From the NCBI GenBank assembly GCA_023953845.1, contig JAMLJC010000001.1:248001-312000 (forward strand): a DNA stretch of 64,000 nucleotides, in the 5' to 3' direction. Below are positions 18,210 to 27,634 of the stretch, in pieces. Position 1 is the first letter of the stretch. Every line of letters begins with the position of its first letter. The notes under the pieces were generated by a model that saw only the letters and a list, made by a program, of their open reading frames with translations, did no database searches and was not told where the DNA came from. Made by a program: the position numbers and the translations under genes. Source of the stretch: Rhizobiaceae bacterium (GTDB lineage Bacteria > Pseudomonadota > Alphaproteobacteria > Rhizobiales > Rhizobiaceae).

Positions 18210-19361
18210 ATGAACAAAATGACGTCCACGCCGATGAGCCGGCGTACTTTCCTGCAGGTGACCGGTGCCGGCATCGTGACCGCAACCGCGCTCGGCGGCT
18301 CGTCGCTGCGCGCGAGCGCTGCCGGCTATGAAAAGTTCACCTGGATCTCGCCGCGCGGCACGCTCGAAGTGCTCGACGACTATCCCTACTGGATCGCCAA
18401 GAAGATGGGCTATTTCGGCGACCTGAACACGGCGATGGAGCCCGGCCCGTCCGACGGCACCGCGACCGTCAAGTTCGTCGATGTCGGCCAGGCCGATATG
18501 GGCTTCCCGTCTCCCGGCATCTTCTCCTTCGCCATCCAGAACGGCATGAAGCTGAAGTCGGTGTTCCATATGGGTGCCCGCGACACCTTCTCCTTCGCCT
18601 TCCGCAAGGGTGAGGGCATGGCCGATCTCAAGGGCCTCGAGGGCAAGACGATACTGCTCGGCTCCGCCGCGTGGCAGGCGATCACCGATCCGATGCTGGC
18701 CGCGCAGGGTGTCGATGTCACCAAGGTGAAATATGTCGAGGCGGGCTGGCCGACCTGGGGCACAGCCCTTGCCGGCGGTCAGGGCGACGCCGCGCTGTCG
18801 TGGGAAGGCCTGCGCGCAGAATGGATCGCGACCGGGCTGAAGTTCGACTACTGGCTGGGCGTGCAGAAATCGAAGCTGCCGGCCAACACTTTCATTGTGC
18901 GCGCGGCGGATCTGGAAGATGCCGACAAGAAGGCGTTTCTGGAGCAATATCTGCGCGGCTGGGCGATGGGCCTCGAATTCGGACATCAGAACCCGCGCGC
19001 CGCGGTCGAGGCCGTGTTCGAGCAGTTTCCGGCCTTCGCCAAGAACACCGGCCCGGAACTCGGCACCACCTCGCTTCTGCAACAGGACAATGTGTTCCGC
19101 GGCGACATGGACAAGCGCGAAGGCTGGGGCTCGCACGACATGTCGAGCTGGCAGAGCTTCTTCGACCTGACCCTGCAGCTCGGGCAGATCAAGGAGGCGG
19201 TTAAGGCGGAGGACGTCTGCACCAACGAGTTGATCAAGGGCGCCAACGACTTCGACAAGGCCAAGGTCAAGGCAGACGCCGACGGCTACAAGCTGTCGGA
19301 CGAGTTCGCCAAGATCGACGTGGAGAATGTCCGCGCGCACATGTTCGACGACGCGGTATGA
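18210..19361 (+). CDS. ABC transporter substrate-binding protein, Tat-exported (NMT1/TauA-like)
   Basis: A 383-residue periplasmic binding protein. The N-terminus has a twin-arginine signal (SRRTFLQVTGAG) and a hydrophobic stretch ending near AGYEKF, so export is likely folded through Tat. The mature part has two-lobe NMT1/THI5-like features (PYWIAKKMGYF, GTATVKFVDVGQADMGF). The start at 18210 gives this signal; the longer open frame has none. It lies 146 bp behind the permease and is followed by a stem-loop at 19372-19404. The ligand is unknown; the downstream oxidoreductase and amidase hint at an amide-containing compound. Confidence 0.88.
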   Translation: MNKMTSTPMSRRTFLQVTGAGIVTATALGGSSLRASAAGYEKFTWISPRGTLEVLDDYPYWIAKKMGYFGDLNTAMEPGPSDGTATVKFVDVGQADMGFPSPGIFSFAIQNGMKLKSVFHMGARDTFSFAFRKGEGMADLKGLEGKTILLGSAAWQAITDPMLAAQGVDVTKVKYVEAGWPTWGTALAGGQGDAALSWEGLRAEWIATGLKFDYWLGVQKSKLPANTFIVRAADLEDADKKAFLEQYLRGWAMGLEFGHQNPRAAVEAVFEQFPAFAKNTGPELGTTSLLQQDNVFRGDMDKREGWGSHDMSSWQSFFDLTLQLGQIKEAVKAEDVCTNELIKGANDFDKAKVKADADGYKLSDEFAKIDVENVRAHMFDDAV

Positions 19362-19371
19362 CGCAACGACC

Positions 19372-19404
19372 GAGGGCTGGACGAGTTCCACTCATCCGGC
19401 CCTC
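19372..19404 (+). terminator. Stem-loop after the binding-protein gene
   Basis: GAGGGCTGGA (19372-19381) pairs with TCCGGCCCTC (19395-19404), a 10-bp stem with one G-U pair, 10 nt after the stop at 19361. There is no T-tract. It may end or slow transcription or protect the 3' end of the binding-protein message. It also looks like part of a RIME-type intergenic repeat. Confidence 0.5.
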
Positions 19405-19504
19405 CGGCCACCTTCTCCACAAGGGAAGGGCGGCATTTCCCGTCTCGCTCGACATGTAGCTGTAGCGATTGGCGACATGCCGACAAGGCATGGCTCCCCT
19501 TTCC

Positions 19505-19527
19505 CCTTCTCCTGTTGCGGGAGAAGG
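19505..19527. repeat. RIME-like intergenic palindrome
   Basis: CCTTCTCC (19505-19512), a 7-nt loop, then GGAGAAGG (19520-19527). The same palindrome class occurs at 47208-47230 in this window. It lies in the 243-bp gap before the oxidoreductase gene and is typical of the short mosaic repeats scattered in rhizobial genomes. Confidence 0.55.
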
Positions 19528-19604
19528 TATCAGCAAAGCGTGACGGACGAGGGTATCAACGCGGCATGCCTGCCGCTTTCAGCATCGTTTCTCGGGAGGG
19601 CACA

Positions 19605-20690
19605 TTGCCGGACAAAGTCAGAATCCTCGTCGTCGGCCTCGGCAATATGGGCGCGTCCCATGCCAGCGCCTATCATCGCAATCCGGGCTTCGAGATCGTC
19701 GGCCTCATGAGCCGTTCGATCAAGTCGAAGAAAATCCCGGATGAACTGAAGGGCTACCCGCTATTCGAGGATTTCGACGAAGCGCTGAAAGCGACGAAGC
19801 CGGATGCGGTGTCGATCAATTCGTGGCCGAACACGCATGCCGAATATGCGCTGAAGGTGATCGAGGCGAACTGCCACGTCTTCATGGAAAAGCCGATCGC
19901 CACCAATATCGAGGATGCCGAGAAGGTGGTCGCCGCCGCGCGCGCCAGGAATCGGAAGCTGGTGCTGGGCTACATCCTGCGCGTCCATCCCTCATGGGTG
20001 AAATTCATAGAAGTGGGCAAGACGCTCGGCAAGCCGCTCGTCATGCGCCTCAATCTCAACCAGCAGTCCAGCGGTCCAGCCTGGCACTGGCACAAGAATC
20101 TGATCGACTCGCTGATCCCGATCGTCGATTGCGGCGTCCATTATGTCGACGTCATGTGCCAGCTGACCGGCGCCAAGCCGGTTCGCGTGCATGGCATCGG
20201 CGCAAAGCTCTGGGCGGAAGCCGACAAGGACAATTACGGTCACCTGCATGTGACCTTTGACGACGGCTCGGTCGGCTGGTACGAAGCCGGCTGGGGACCG
20301 ATGATGAGCGAGGTCGCCTTCTTCGTGAAGGATGTCGTCGGCCCCAAGGGCGCGGTGTCGATCGTCGCCAACCAGGGCGGAACCGTGGAGGACACGGACA
20401 AGCTCTCCGACTCGGCCGACATCGACAAGCACACCAAGACCGACGCCATCAAGATCCATCACGCGGCGGTCGACAAGGACAAGAACTGGGCGAAGCCGGA
20501 CGAGATCATGTCCATGACCGACGAGCCCGGCCATCAGGAGCTTTGCGACCGCGAGCAGGCTTTCTTCCTCAAGGCGATCCGGGAGGATCTCGATCTCTCC
20601 GAATCCATGGATGCCGCCGTCAACAGCCTGCGCATCGTGCTTGCGGCGGAGGAGTCGATCCAGAAGAAGAAGGCGATCGAGCTGGCCTAG
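19605..20690 (+). CDS. Gfo/Idh/MocA family oxidoreductase
   Basis: A 361-residue NAD(P)-dependent dehydrogenase of the inositol dehydrogenase / glucose-fructose oxidoreductase family. It has an N-terminal Rossmann fold (GLGNMGASHASAY), the catalytic EKP motif (CHVFMEKPIA) and the C-terminal alpha/beta domain with the paired H..D..C segment (DCGVHYVDVM). The start is uncertain: TTG at 19605 follows GGGAGGG closely and gives a normal N-terminus, while the frame is open to ATGs at 19515 and 19566. It lies between the importer and an amidase, so it probably oxidises a sugar or cyclitol derived from the imported compound. Confidence 0.87.
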   Translation: MPDKVRILVVGLGNMGASHASAYHRNPGFEIVGLMSRSIKSKKIPDELKGYPLFEDFDEALKATKPDAVSINSWPNTHAEYALKVIEANCHVFMEKPIATNIEDAEKVVAAARARNRKLVLGYILRVHPSWVKFIEVGKTLGKPLVMRLNLNQQSSGPAWHWHKNLIDSLIPIVDCGVHYVDVMCQLTGAKPVRVHGIGAKLWAEADKDNYGHLHVTFDDGSVGWYEAGWGPMMSEVAFFVKDVVGPKGAVSIVANQGGTVEDTDKLSDSADIDKHTKTDAIKIHHAAVDKDKNWAKPDEIMSMTDEPGHQELCDREQAFFLKAIREDLDLSESMDAAVNSLRIVLAAEESIQKKKAIELA

Positions 20691-20758
20691 GCCGGAACCG
20701 GATCGATCCGTGCGGCCGCGAGGAGCCGCACGGGCATCAAATACGGGAGGGAAATGTC

Positions 20759-22198
20759 ATGGCTATCACCGACAGCCTGTTGAAAACCTATGCCAATGCC
20801 GATGGGCTCGAACTCGGCGGCATGGTGAACCGCGGCGATGTCTCGCCAGGCGAGTTGGTGGAATGTGCCGTCACGGTGATCGAGCGCCTCAACCCGAGCC
20901 TCAACGCGGTCATCCATAAGCTCTACGACATGGGCCGAAAGGCGGCGGAGACGGTCGACAGATCCGCGCCCTTCGCCGGCGTGCCCTATCTCCTCAAGGA
21001 ACTCGCTTCCTCCTGGGAAGGCGCGCCGACCACGAACTCCTCCTACTACCTGAAGGACCTTGTCGCCACCTTCGACGGCGAGGCGGTCAAGCGCACCAAG
21101 GCGGCCGGCTTTCTGCTTGTCGGCAAGTCGAACGCGCCCGAAAACGGCTGGTCGATCACCACCGAACCGAAGATGTACGGCGCCACGAACAATCCGTGGA
21201 GGGAAGGCATCACGCCCGGCGGCTCCAGCGGCGGCACTGCGGCGGCCGTGGCGTCCCGCATGGTCCCGCTCGGCGAGGCGAGTGACGGCGCCGGCTCGAT
21301 CCGCGTGCCCGCCTCCTGCTGCGGCGTGGTCGGCCTGAAACCCTCGCGCGGCCGCGTCACGCTCTCGCCGAGCGTCGACTTCTGGTATGGCGGCGCCTAT
21401 TTCTTCTGCAATTCGCGCACCGTGCGCGATACGGCCGCCTATCTCGATGCGCAGGCCGGCGCCCTTCCCGGCGAACCCTATACACCACCGATACCGACAG
21501 AAAGCTGGCTGGAACTAGCGAGGCGGACGCCGAAGAAACTCCGCGTCGGATATAGCGTCACACCGCCGAACAGCACCGAAATCGACCCGGAGGTGAAGGC
21601 GGCCGTGCTGGCGACCGTCAGCACCTTGGAGGGTCTCGGCCACACTGTCGAGGAGCATGACATGCCGCTCGACGGCAATGCCGCCTGGAAGACCTACACG
21701 CGCATGTGCACGGTCGAAACCGCCGTCGTATTCGATTTCCTCGCACAGTTCGTGGGGCGGAAAGTCACCGAGAAGGATGTCGAGCCGGTCACCTGGGCAG
21801 TGATCCAGCGCGGACGCTCGCTCAGCGCGACAGACCACGCCTCCGACATCGAAGCCCTGCGCCAGTTGAGCCGCGCCGTCGCCACCGACCTCAACGCCTA
21901 CGACATCTTCGTCACGCCGACCCTGACGCAACTGCCGCGCCCGCTCGGCTTTTATGATATGTCGATGACCGACCTCGACGCCTATAACGGCCTCTGGACG
22001 GACGCCACCTTCCAGTTTCCCTTCAACTTCTCCGGCTTGCCGGCGATCTCGCTGCCGCTCGGACAGTCGAGGGATGGCATTCCTGTCGGCGTACAACTGG
22101 TCGGCCGTTACGGCGACGAGGCGACGGTCCTTGCCGCCTCGGCCCAGTTGGAACAGGCCATGCCGTGGAAGGACAGGCGGCCGGCGATTTCTGCGTGA
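20759..22198 (+). CDS. Amidase (amidase signature family)
   Basis: A 479-residue amidase-signature enzyme with the full Ser-cisSer-Lys triad: K80 (PYLLKEL), cis-S156 in GGSSGG and nucleophile S180 (GAGSIRVPA). It hydrolyses an amide to acid and ammonia or amine; family members include 6-aminohexanoate-cyclic-dimer and aryl amidases. The start at 20759 follows GGGAGGGAA; the longer frame overlaps the upstream gene by over 140 bp and has no ribosome site. It lies 68 bp behind the Gfo/Idh/MocA gene, same direction. Its stop is 5 bp from the stop of the convergent gluconokinase gene. Confidence 0.9.
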   Translation: MAITDSLLKTYANADGLELGGMVNRGDVSPGELVECAVTVIERLNPSLNAVIHKLYDMGRKAAETVDRSAPFAGVPYLLKELASSWEGAPTTNSSYYLKDLVATFDGEAVKRTKAAGFLLVGKSNAPENGWSITTEPKMYGATNNPWREGITPGGSSGGTAAAVASRMVPLGEASDGAGSIRVPASCCGVVGLKPSRGRVTLSPSVDFWYGGAYFFCNSRTVRDTAAYLDAQAGALPGEPYTPPIPTESWLELARRTPKKLRVGYSVTPPNSTEIDPEVKAAVLATVSTLEGLGHTVEEHDMPLDGNAAWKTYTRMCTVETAVVFDFLAQFVGRKVTEKDVEPVTWAVIQRGRSLSATDHASDIEALRQLSRAVATDLNAYDIFVTPTLTQLPRPLGFYDMSMTDLDAYNGLWTDATFQFPFNFSGLPAISLPLGQSRDGIPVGVQLVGRYGDEATVLAASAQLEQAMPWKDRRPAISA

Positions 22199-22203
22199 CG
22201 GGA

Positions 22204-22746
22204 TCAGCCCACCGTTGAACGCAGTCTGCTCGCCACATGCTCCACCAGCGTCTCCACGGGCAGCTTCCCGTCGAGCGTCAAGGCGTACTCGTCCGCATGC
22301 GGCGGTTCCAGCGTCGCGAACTGGCTGTCGACGAGGCTGGCAGGCATGAAATGTCCCTTGCGGCCCGCTACCCTTTGCCGGGCAGTTTCCGGATCGATGT
22401 CAGGATAGACGAACAGGATGTCAGGCACGAATCCCCGCAGGCGATCCCTGTAGATCCGCTTCAGCGCGGAGCATGCCGCGATGGCGCCCTCGCCCCGCGA
22501 GACCGAGGCAGCGAGCTCTCCGCCGATCCTGTTCAGCCATCCGGCTCGCAGCTCGTCGGTCAACGGCAACCCGCTCGCCATGCGCTCCACATTTTCCGGC
22601 GGGTGCAACTGGTCGCCCTCGATGAAGCGGCAGCCCAGTCGTGCGGCGACCCCCGCTCCGATCACCGACTTGCCGCAACCGGCCACGCCCATCACCACGG
22701 CGACCGGCGGACGCTGCGCAACCCTGTCTGCGGCCTCGCCATCCAC
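22204..22746 (-). CDS. gntK: Gluconokinase
   Basis: A 180-residue P-loop sugar kinase of the GntK family, which phosphorylates D-gluconate to 6-phosphogluconate. Walker A is GVAGCGKS, followed by the family's EGD.LHP..N..KM/RM segment (FIEGDQLHPPENVERM), the CSALKR.YRD.LR block and GHFMP..L..SQ. The start is not certain: GTG at 22746 or TTG at 22755, the latter sharing TTGA with the stop of the upstream permease. Either way it is the last gene of a ribose-type ABC operon, which suggests that the importer brings in gluconate or a similar aldonate. Confidence 0.9.
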   Translation of the reverse strand: MDGEAADRVAQRPPVAVVMGVAGCGKSVIGAGVAARLGCRFIEGDQLHPPENVERMASGLPLTDELRAGWLNRIGGELAASVSRGEGAIAACSALKRIYRDRLRGFVPDILFVYPDIDPETARQRVAGRKGHFMPASLVDSQFATLEPPHADEYALTLDGKLPVETLVEHVASRLRSTVG

Positions 22747-22751
22747 GGCCG

Positions 22752-23738
22752 TCAACGCGTGGCCGGCGCGCGGCCATAGAGCAGCAGCATGGCCACGATG
22801 ACGATGCCGTAGGTGATCTGGCGCCCGGCTTCCGGCATCTGCATCACGGAAAGGATCGATTGCAGCAGCGTGATCAGGATCACGCCAGCCACCGTGCCGA
22901 GATAAGAGCCGCGCCCGCCGAGAATCGAGGTGCCGCCGAGAACCACCGCCGCGATGGCCGGCAGAAGATAAGCGTCGCCCATTGACTGCGCCGCCTTCGA
23001 CGCGTAGCCGGCCAGCAGCACGCCGCCGAAAGCGCTGAGGCCGCCGGACACCGCGAAGGCAATGAGCACGATGCGCCGCGTGTTGATTCCGGAGAGATAG
23101 GCTGCACGCTCGCGGTTCCCGATGGCATAGACTGAACGTCCGAAAGCCGTCCGCATCAGCGTGAACACCATGACGGCTCCGACGACAGCCCACACGATCA
23201 CGGCGTTCGGCACGCCGGGAATCAGCGAGCCAGTCGCCAGCCAGCGCATCGCCCCCGTTGCGGAATCCTGCGGCGAGAAGCCGCCGGTGTAGACCACCAT
23301 AAGGCCCTGCGCCACCGCGTTCGTCGCCAGCGTGATAATCATGGACGGGATGCGCAGATAGGCGACGCCTATGCCGTTCAGCAAGCCGAACAGCACGCCG
23401 CAGAACACGCCGAAAGGGATCGCCAGCGCCGCGCCCAGCGGCCCGTAGGCAGCGGCCGCGCACGCCATCATCGCGCCGGCGGACACCACCCACGGCACGG
23501 AGAGGTCGATCTGGCCAAGCAGGATGACCAGCATCATGCCCGTCGCGATGACGCCGAGGAACGACGCCACCTTGAGCTGCTGCAGCAGGTATTCGGGCGA
23601 CAGGAAGCTGGTCGAATAGATGCTGCCGACGATCAGCAGCACGAGAATGCAGGCGAAAGCCGTCGTCACCGCCGGATCGAAGCGGCGCAGGAATTTCGGC
23701 ATGCGCTCGGCCACGCTGCCGCTCGTCATCTCGGTCAT
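22752..23738 (-). CDS. Sugar ABC transporter permease (RbsC family), second permease
   Basis: A 328-residue branched permease of the ribose/xylose/autoinducer-2 class with eight to ten membrane segments. The Ala-Gly-rich motif GI(D/N)LSVG-like segment reads LGQIDLSVPWVVSAGAMMA, and the conserved AAV(V)LGGTSILGGRGSYLGT block is near the end. Its ATG overlaps the stop of the first permease (ATGA). The two permeases are distinct in sequence and probably pair as a heterodimer. The frame is open far upstream across the first permease gene, but that is antiparallel-free overlap and not coding. Confidence 0.9.
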   Translation of the reverse strand: MTEMTSGSVAERMPKFLRRFDPAVTTAFACILVLLIVGSIYSTSFLSPEYLLQQLKVASFLGVIATGMMLVILLGQIDLSVPWVVSAGAMMACAAAAYGPLGAALAIPFGVFCGVLFGLLNGIGVAYLRIPSMIITLATNAVAQGLMVVYTGGFSPQDSATGAMRWLATGSLIPGVPNAVIVWAVVGAVMVFTLMRTAFGRSVYAIGNRERAAYLSGINTRRIVLIAFAVSGGLSAFGGVLLAGYASKAAQSMGDAYLLPAIAAVVLGGTSILGGRGSYLGTVAGVILITLLQSILSVMQMPEAGRQITYGIVIVAMLLLYGRAPATR

Positions 23739-24715
23739 CCGAACCACTCCAGTCGATTGCGCACGCGGAAGAGCGCGAAGGCGCCGAGGCTGACGGCCAG
23801 CAGCAGCACCACGCCCTGGAAGAGCGGCTGCCACAGCGCGTCGAAATCGAAGACGAACAACAGGTCGCCGATAGTGCGGAAGGCGAAGGCCCCGAAGATC
23901 GCTCCGATCACGCTGCCCTTGCCGCCGAACAGCGAAACGCCGCCGAGCACGACTGCGGCGATCGAAAACAGCGTGTAAGCGTTGCCGCTCGCATAGGCCG
24001 CCTCGCCCGTATAGGTGAAGAAGGTGAGGAACAGTCCGCCGATCGCCGCCAGCAGGCCGGCAAGCGTATAAGCCATGAACTTGCCGCGCCGGATCGGCAT
24101 GCCGGACATGTAGGCCGCGACTTCCGACGAGCCGGACGCATAGGCCGCCCGGCCATAGACCGAGCGGCTGAACGGCACCCAGACGAGGAGCACCACGACG
24201 ACCAGCGACACGAGGCTGGCGGGCAGGAAGCCGAACAGCTTCGTCGTCAGCGCATCCGCAAGGTCCTCGTTGACCGAGCCGCCGGGCGTCGGCCTCAACA
24301 GCAAAGCGATGCCGAAATACACCGCGCCGGTGGCGATCGTGGCGACGATCGGCTGCAACCGGCCGTAGATGACGATCGCGCCGTTCAGCGCGCCGCAGAG
24401 AGCGCCGACCAGGAGCACGCCGATTACGCCGAGCGTCGTCTCGAACGGGTTTCCGACCACGATCCACGACGCCAGGCAATTGGTAAGCAGGAAGATCATG
24501 CCCACCGAAAGGTCGATGCCGGCGGTGATCACCACGAGCGTCTGCGCCATGGCGATGAAGGCCAGAAGCACGCCTTTGTTGGAGGCGGTCTGAACCACAT
24601 TCGCGGTGAAGCCCGCCGGATGGTTGGCGGTGTAGATGACGAACATGAGCAGGAAGATGCCCAGCGCCAGCAGCGTGCCCTTCTGCTCGGCGTACCAGTA
24701 GCGCCATTCGCTCAT
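23735..24715 (-). CDS. Sugar ABC transporter permease (RbsC family), first permease
   Basis: A 326-residue inner-membrane permease with ITAGIDLSVGMIFLLTNC near residues 65-82 and the AAVVLGGVSLFGGKGSVIGA block near 255-275, both diagnostic of RbsC-type proteins. It overlaps the ATPase gene upstream and the second permease downstream by 4 bp each (ATGA), which fixes both ends. Two different permeases in one operon are usual for the aldose and aldonate importers of this class in rhizobia. Confidence 0.92.
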   Translation of the reverse strand: MSEWRYWYAEQKGTLLALGIFLLMFVIYTANHPAGFTANVVQTASNKGVLLAFIAMAQTLVVITAGIDLSVGMIFLLTNCLASWIVVGNPFETTLGVIGVLLVGALCGALNGAIVIYGRLQPIVATIATGAVYFGIALLLRPTPGGSVNEDLADALTTKLFGFLPASLVSLVVVVLLVWVPFSRSVYGRAAYASGSSEVAAYMSGMPIRRGKFMAYTLAGLLAAIGGLFLTFFTYTGEAAYASGNAYTLFSIAAVVLGGVSLFGGKGSVIGAIFGAFAFRTIGDLLFVFDFDALWQPLFQGVVLLLAVSLGAFALFRVRNRLEWFG

Positions 24716-26268
24716 GCTTCGGCTCCAACTCTCGCCGCCGCCTCGGCGGTGGAAATGTTCAGGGCGCTGGCGATCAGATTGTGCACATTGATCTCATCGC
24801 CGGCGAGCTCGCGCTTCACCTCGCCGTCATAGAGCACCAGCACGCGGTCGCAGCAGCCGATAAGCTCGTCATAGTCGGTCGAGTAGAAGACGATGGCCGC
24901 GCCCGCATCGGCAAGGCGCCTGAGCAACTGGTAGATCTCCTGCTTGGTGCCGACATCGATGCCGCGCGTCGGATCGTTGAGCAGGATGATGCGCGGCTGC
25001 CGCATCAGCCATTTGGCGATCACCACCTTCTGCTGGTTGCCGCCCGAAAGCGCGCCGACCGGAATGTCGACGCCGGCAGAGCGTATGGCAAGCAACTGGA
25101 TCATCTCGTCGATCAGCGCATTTTCCTTCGCCGTGTCGATCACCCCGAAGGCATTCGACACCCGGTCCAACGCGGCGAAGGAGAGGTTTTCGCGCACCGT
25201 CATGGGCAGCATCAGCCCTTCAGTCTTGCGGTCCTCAGGGATCAGCGCCATTCCGGACCTTGCGCCACGCGCTTCCGAGGGGCTGGAGATCAGCGAGGGC
25301 TTGCCGTCGATGCGTATCTCGCCCGTCGTGCCCCGCAGCACGCCGAACAGCGCCAGCAAAAGTTCGCGCTGTCCCTGCCCGTCGAGCCCGCCGAGCCCCA
25401 CCACCTCGCCGGCGCGCAGCGAGAAGCTGATGTCGCGAAGACGGTCGGTCCAGCCGAGATTGCGGCATTCGAGGATCGGCGCGCTATCCCGTCGCGGCTC
25501 CGGCTTGGGCGGAAAGACGTGGCTGTATTCGCGGCCGATCATCAGTTCCACGACCTCGGCGTCGCTCTTGGTACCGGCCTTGTAGGTCGCGACATAGCGG
25601 CCGTTGCGGAACACGGTGCAGTCGTCGGCGAGTTCCGCGATCTCATGCATGCGATGCGAGATGTAGAGCAGCGCCAAACCCTCCTGGCGCAGCCGTTTCA
25701 GCACTTCGATGACTTTCGACACGTCGGCGGCCGTCAGCGCGGAGGTCGCCTCGTCGAGGATCAGGATGCGTGGCTTGCGGGCCAGCGCCTTGGCGATCTC
25801 CACCATCTGCCGCCGCGAGAGCGGCAGGTCCTTGACGAGTGCGGAAGGATGGATGTCGGACGCGCCGGCGCGCGCCAGAGCCTCCTCGGCGATCCTGCGC
25901 TGCGCCTTGCGGTCGATCATGCCGAAACGCGTCGGCGGGTCGGAACTGACGATGTTGTCGGCAACGCTGAGATCCGGAATCAGCGACAGTTCCTGGAAGA
26001 TGCAGACGATGCCGGCGGCATTGGCCGCGGCGGGCGAATCGAACGTCACCTCGCGTCCGTCAAGGATCATCCGGCCTTCGTCCGGCGCGACGACGCCGGA
26101 CATCACCTTGATCAGCGTCGACTTTCCGGCCCCGTTCTCGCCGAGAATGGCGTGGATGCGGCCTGCATGGACGGTGAGGTCTGCCTTTTCGAGTGCCCTG
26201 ACGCCGCCATAGCGTTTGGAAATGCCTTCCATGCGGAACAAGGGCTGGCCCTGACCATCCTGCATCAT
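24712..26268 (-). CDS. Sugar ABC transporter ATP-binding protein (RbsA/MglA type, two ATPase domains)
   Basis: A 518-residue protein made of two fused ABC ATPase domains. Domain 1 has GENGAGKST and the LPLSRRQM signature; domain 2 has a degenerate Walker A (GGLDGQGQRELL) and a good LSGGNQQK signature, the usual asymmetry of the CUT2 class. It powers uptake through the two permeases encoded next to it. It begins 74 bp after the binding-protein gene, with a stem-loop in between that may lower its expression relative to the binding protein. Confidence 0.93.
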   Translation of the reverse strand: MMQDGQGQPLFRMEGISKRYGGVRALEKADLTVHAGRIHAILGENGAGKSTLIKVMSGVVAPDEGRMILDGREVTFDSPAAANAAGIVCIFQELSLIPDLSVADNIVSSDPPTRFGMIDRKAQRRIAEEALARAGASDIHPSALVKDLPLSRRQMVEIAKALARKPRILILDEATSALTAADVSKVIEVLKRLRQEGLALLYISHRMHEIAELADDCTVFRNGRYVATYKAGTKSDAEVVELMIGREYSHVFPPKPEPRRDSAPILECRNLGWTDRLRDISFSLRAGEVVGLGGLDGQGQRELLLALFGVLRGTTGEIRIDGKPSLISSPSEARGARSGMALIPEDRKTEGLMLPMTVRENLSFAALDRVSNAFGVIDTAKENALIDEMIQLLAIRSAGVDIPVGALSGGNQQKVVIAKWLMRQPRIILLNDPTRGIDVGTKQEIYQLLRRLADAGAAIVFYSTDYDELIGCCDRVLVLYDGEVKRELAGDEINVHNLIASALNISTAEAAARVGAEA

Positions 26269-26304
26269 TCACCTCGCACGGAAGCCTGCATGCACTTGGA
26301 AAAG

Positions 26305-26336
26305 TCGGCCCGGACTGCGTAGCACGTCCGGGCCGA
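26305..26336 (-). promoter_or_regulatory. Intercistronic stem-loop after the sugar-binding-protein gene
   Basis: TCGGCCCGGAC and GTCCGGGCCGA form a perfect 11-bp stem with a 10-nt loop, 6 nt after the stop of the binding-protein gene (26343) and 37 nt before the ATPase ATG. There is no T-tract. This placement is typical for differential expression of the abundant binding protein over the membrane parts. Confidence 0.6.
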
Positions 26337-26342
26337 TTCGGC

Positions 26343-27467
26343 TTACTGGTTTTCCTTGGTCTGACCCATGATCTCCTGGGCGGTGAAGTTGATGCCGCAG
26401 GTCGGGAAGGAGTTACCGACGAAGAAGTTGTCGGACTCGGACGGATAGTAATCCTCGCCTTCCTTGAAGTTCGGGTCCTCGTTGATGGCGAGCGGCAGCT
26501 TGACCGATTGCGGGACGACCTCGCCTTCGAGCGCCGCGATCGCCGTCTTGATGGCGACTGCGACCTGCGCCGGGCCTGACCCGGCCGACGAGCACTTAAG
26601 ACCCTCGCCAGAGTATTTCGCGCAGAACTTGCGGAAACCGTTCTCCGTCTCGCCGCCGAACGGCACGAACGGATGCTTCGCGTCGATCATGGCCTGCACG
26701 ACGCCGGTGTCGCCGCCCTGCGCGGTGATGCCGTCGAACTGCTTGTGGACGGCTAGAGCGTCGGCCGTCGCTTTCTGCGCGGTCGGATCGTCCCACTTGC
26801 CGTAGACTTCCACGACTTCCCATTTTTTGCTCGTCTTGCCGAAGGTGTCATGGATGCCGTTGTGGCGGTCGGTATCGACCGACGTGCCGGCCACGCCGCG
26901 CACCTCAAGGATCTTGCCGCCGTCCGCAAGATGCTTGTCGAGCCAGTTGGCCCACAGCACGCCGAGACCGTATTGGTCGACGTTGACGTTGATCGCGTCC
27001 TGCGTATCGAGGATGTTGTCGAACGCCACCAGCACCACGCCGGCATCCTTGGCGCGCTTGATCACGGGTGCGAAGGCCGTAGGATTCTGGGCGTTGACGA
27101 CGATCGCATCGTAGCCGGAATCGATGAAGTTGTTGATGGCGGAAATCTGCGCCGGCACGTCCTCGCCGGTCGAGACGACCTTGAATTCCTTGAGCTTCGC
27201 GGCAACGTCCGGCTGCGCGGCATAGGCCTTCGCGGTCTGGATCATCTGGATGCGCCAGGTGTTGGCGATGTAGCCGTTGGCGAGCGCGATGCGGTATGGG
27301 CCTTCCTTCTTCGGGAACTTGAAGAACTTCGTGTCGGCCTGCCACGGCGCGAAGCACTCGGGATCGCCCGCAGGACCGGACACGACCTCCGGCTCGGCGA
27401 TTGCGGTCGAGTGCAGCAGGAACAGCGCAGTCGCGGCGACCGCGCCCCGCATCATAGATTTCAGCAT
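26343..27467 (-). CDS. Sugar ABC transporter substrate-binding protein (ribose type)
   Basis: A 374-residue periplasmic binding protein with a Sec signal peptide (MMRGAVAATALFLLHSTAIA) and a type I two-lobe fold of the RbsB/Peripla_BP_4 class (YRIALANGYIANTWRIQMIQ; DAIVVNAQNPTA; GGDTGVVQAMID). It is the first gene of the operon SBP-ATPase-permease-permease-gntK. The operator palindrome at 27635-27648 lies about 170 bp upstream. The terminal gntK suggests gluconate or a related sugar acid as ligand; this rests on context only. Confidence 0.92.
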   Translation of the reverse strand: MLKSMMRGAVAATALFLLHSTAIAEPEVVSGPAGDPECFAPWQADTKFFKFPKKEGPYRIALANGYIANTWRIQMIQTAKAYAAQPDVAAKLKEFKVVSTGEDVPAQISAINNFIDSGYDAIVVNAQNPTAFAPVIKRAKDAGVVLVAFDNILDTQDAINVNVDQYGLGVLWANWLDKHLADGGKILEVRGVAGTSVDTDRHNGIHDTFGKTSKKWEVVEVYGKWDDPTAQKATADALAVHKQFDGITAQGGDTGVVQAMIDAKHPFVPFGGETENGFRKFCAKYSGEGLKCSSAGSGPAQVAVAIKTAIAALEGEVVPQSVKLPLAINEDPNFKEGEDYYPSESDNFFVGNSFPTCGINFTAQEIMGQTKENQ

Positions 27468-27634
27468 GACTTCCTCCCAGATTTGCTTTCACGCAGCCAA
27501 AAAATGCGGGTCAACGTTGGTCGCAGGGACGCGCCGTGGATTTCGCCACGCAACACCGTCGATGCTTGAACGAATCTTCCCGCTCCAATCCCGATGCGGC
27601 TGCAGGTCTCCTCCCAAGCCGCTCGACAAGGAAA

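Noticed and set aside
24781..26322. A 513-codon + strand frame opposite the sugar ABC ATPase
   Set aside because: Antisense shadow; the opposite strand has two full ABC domains.
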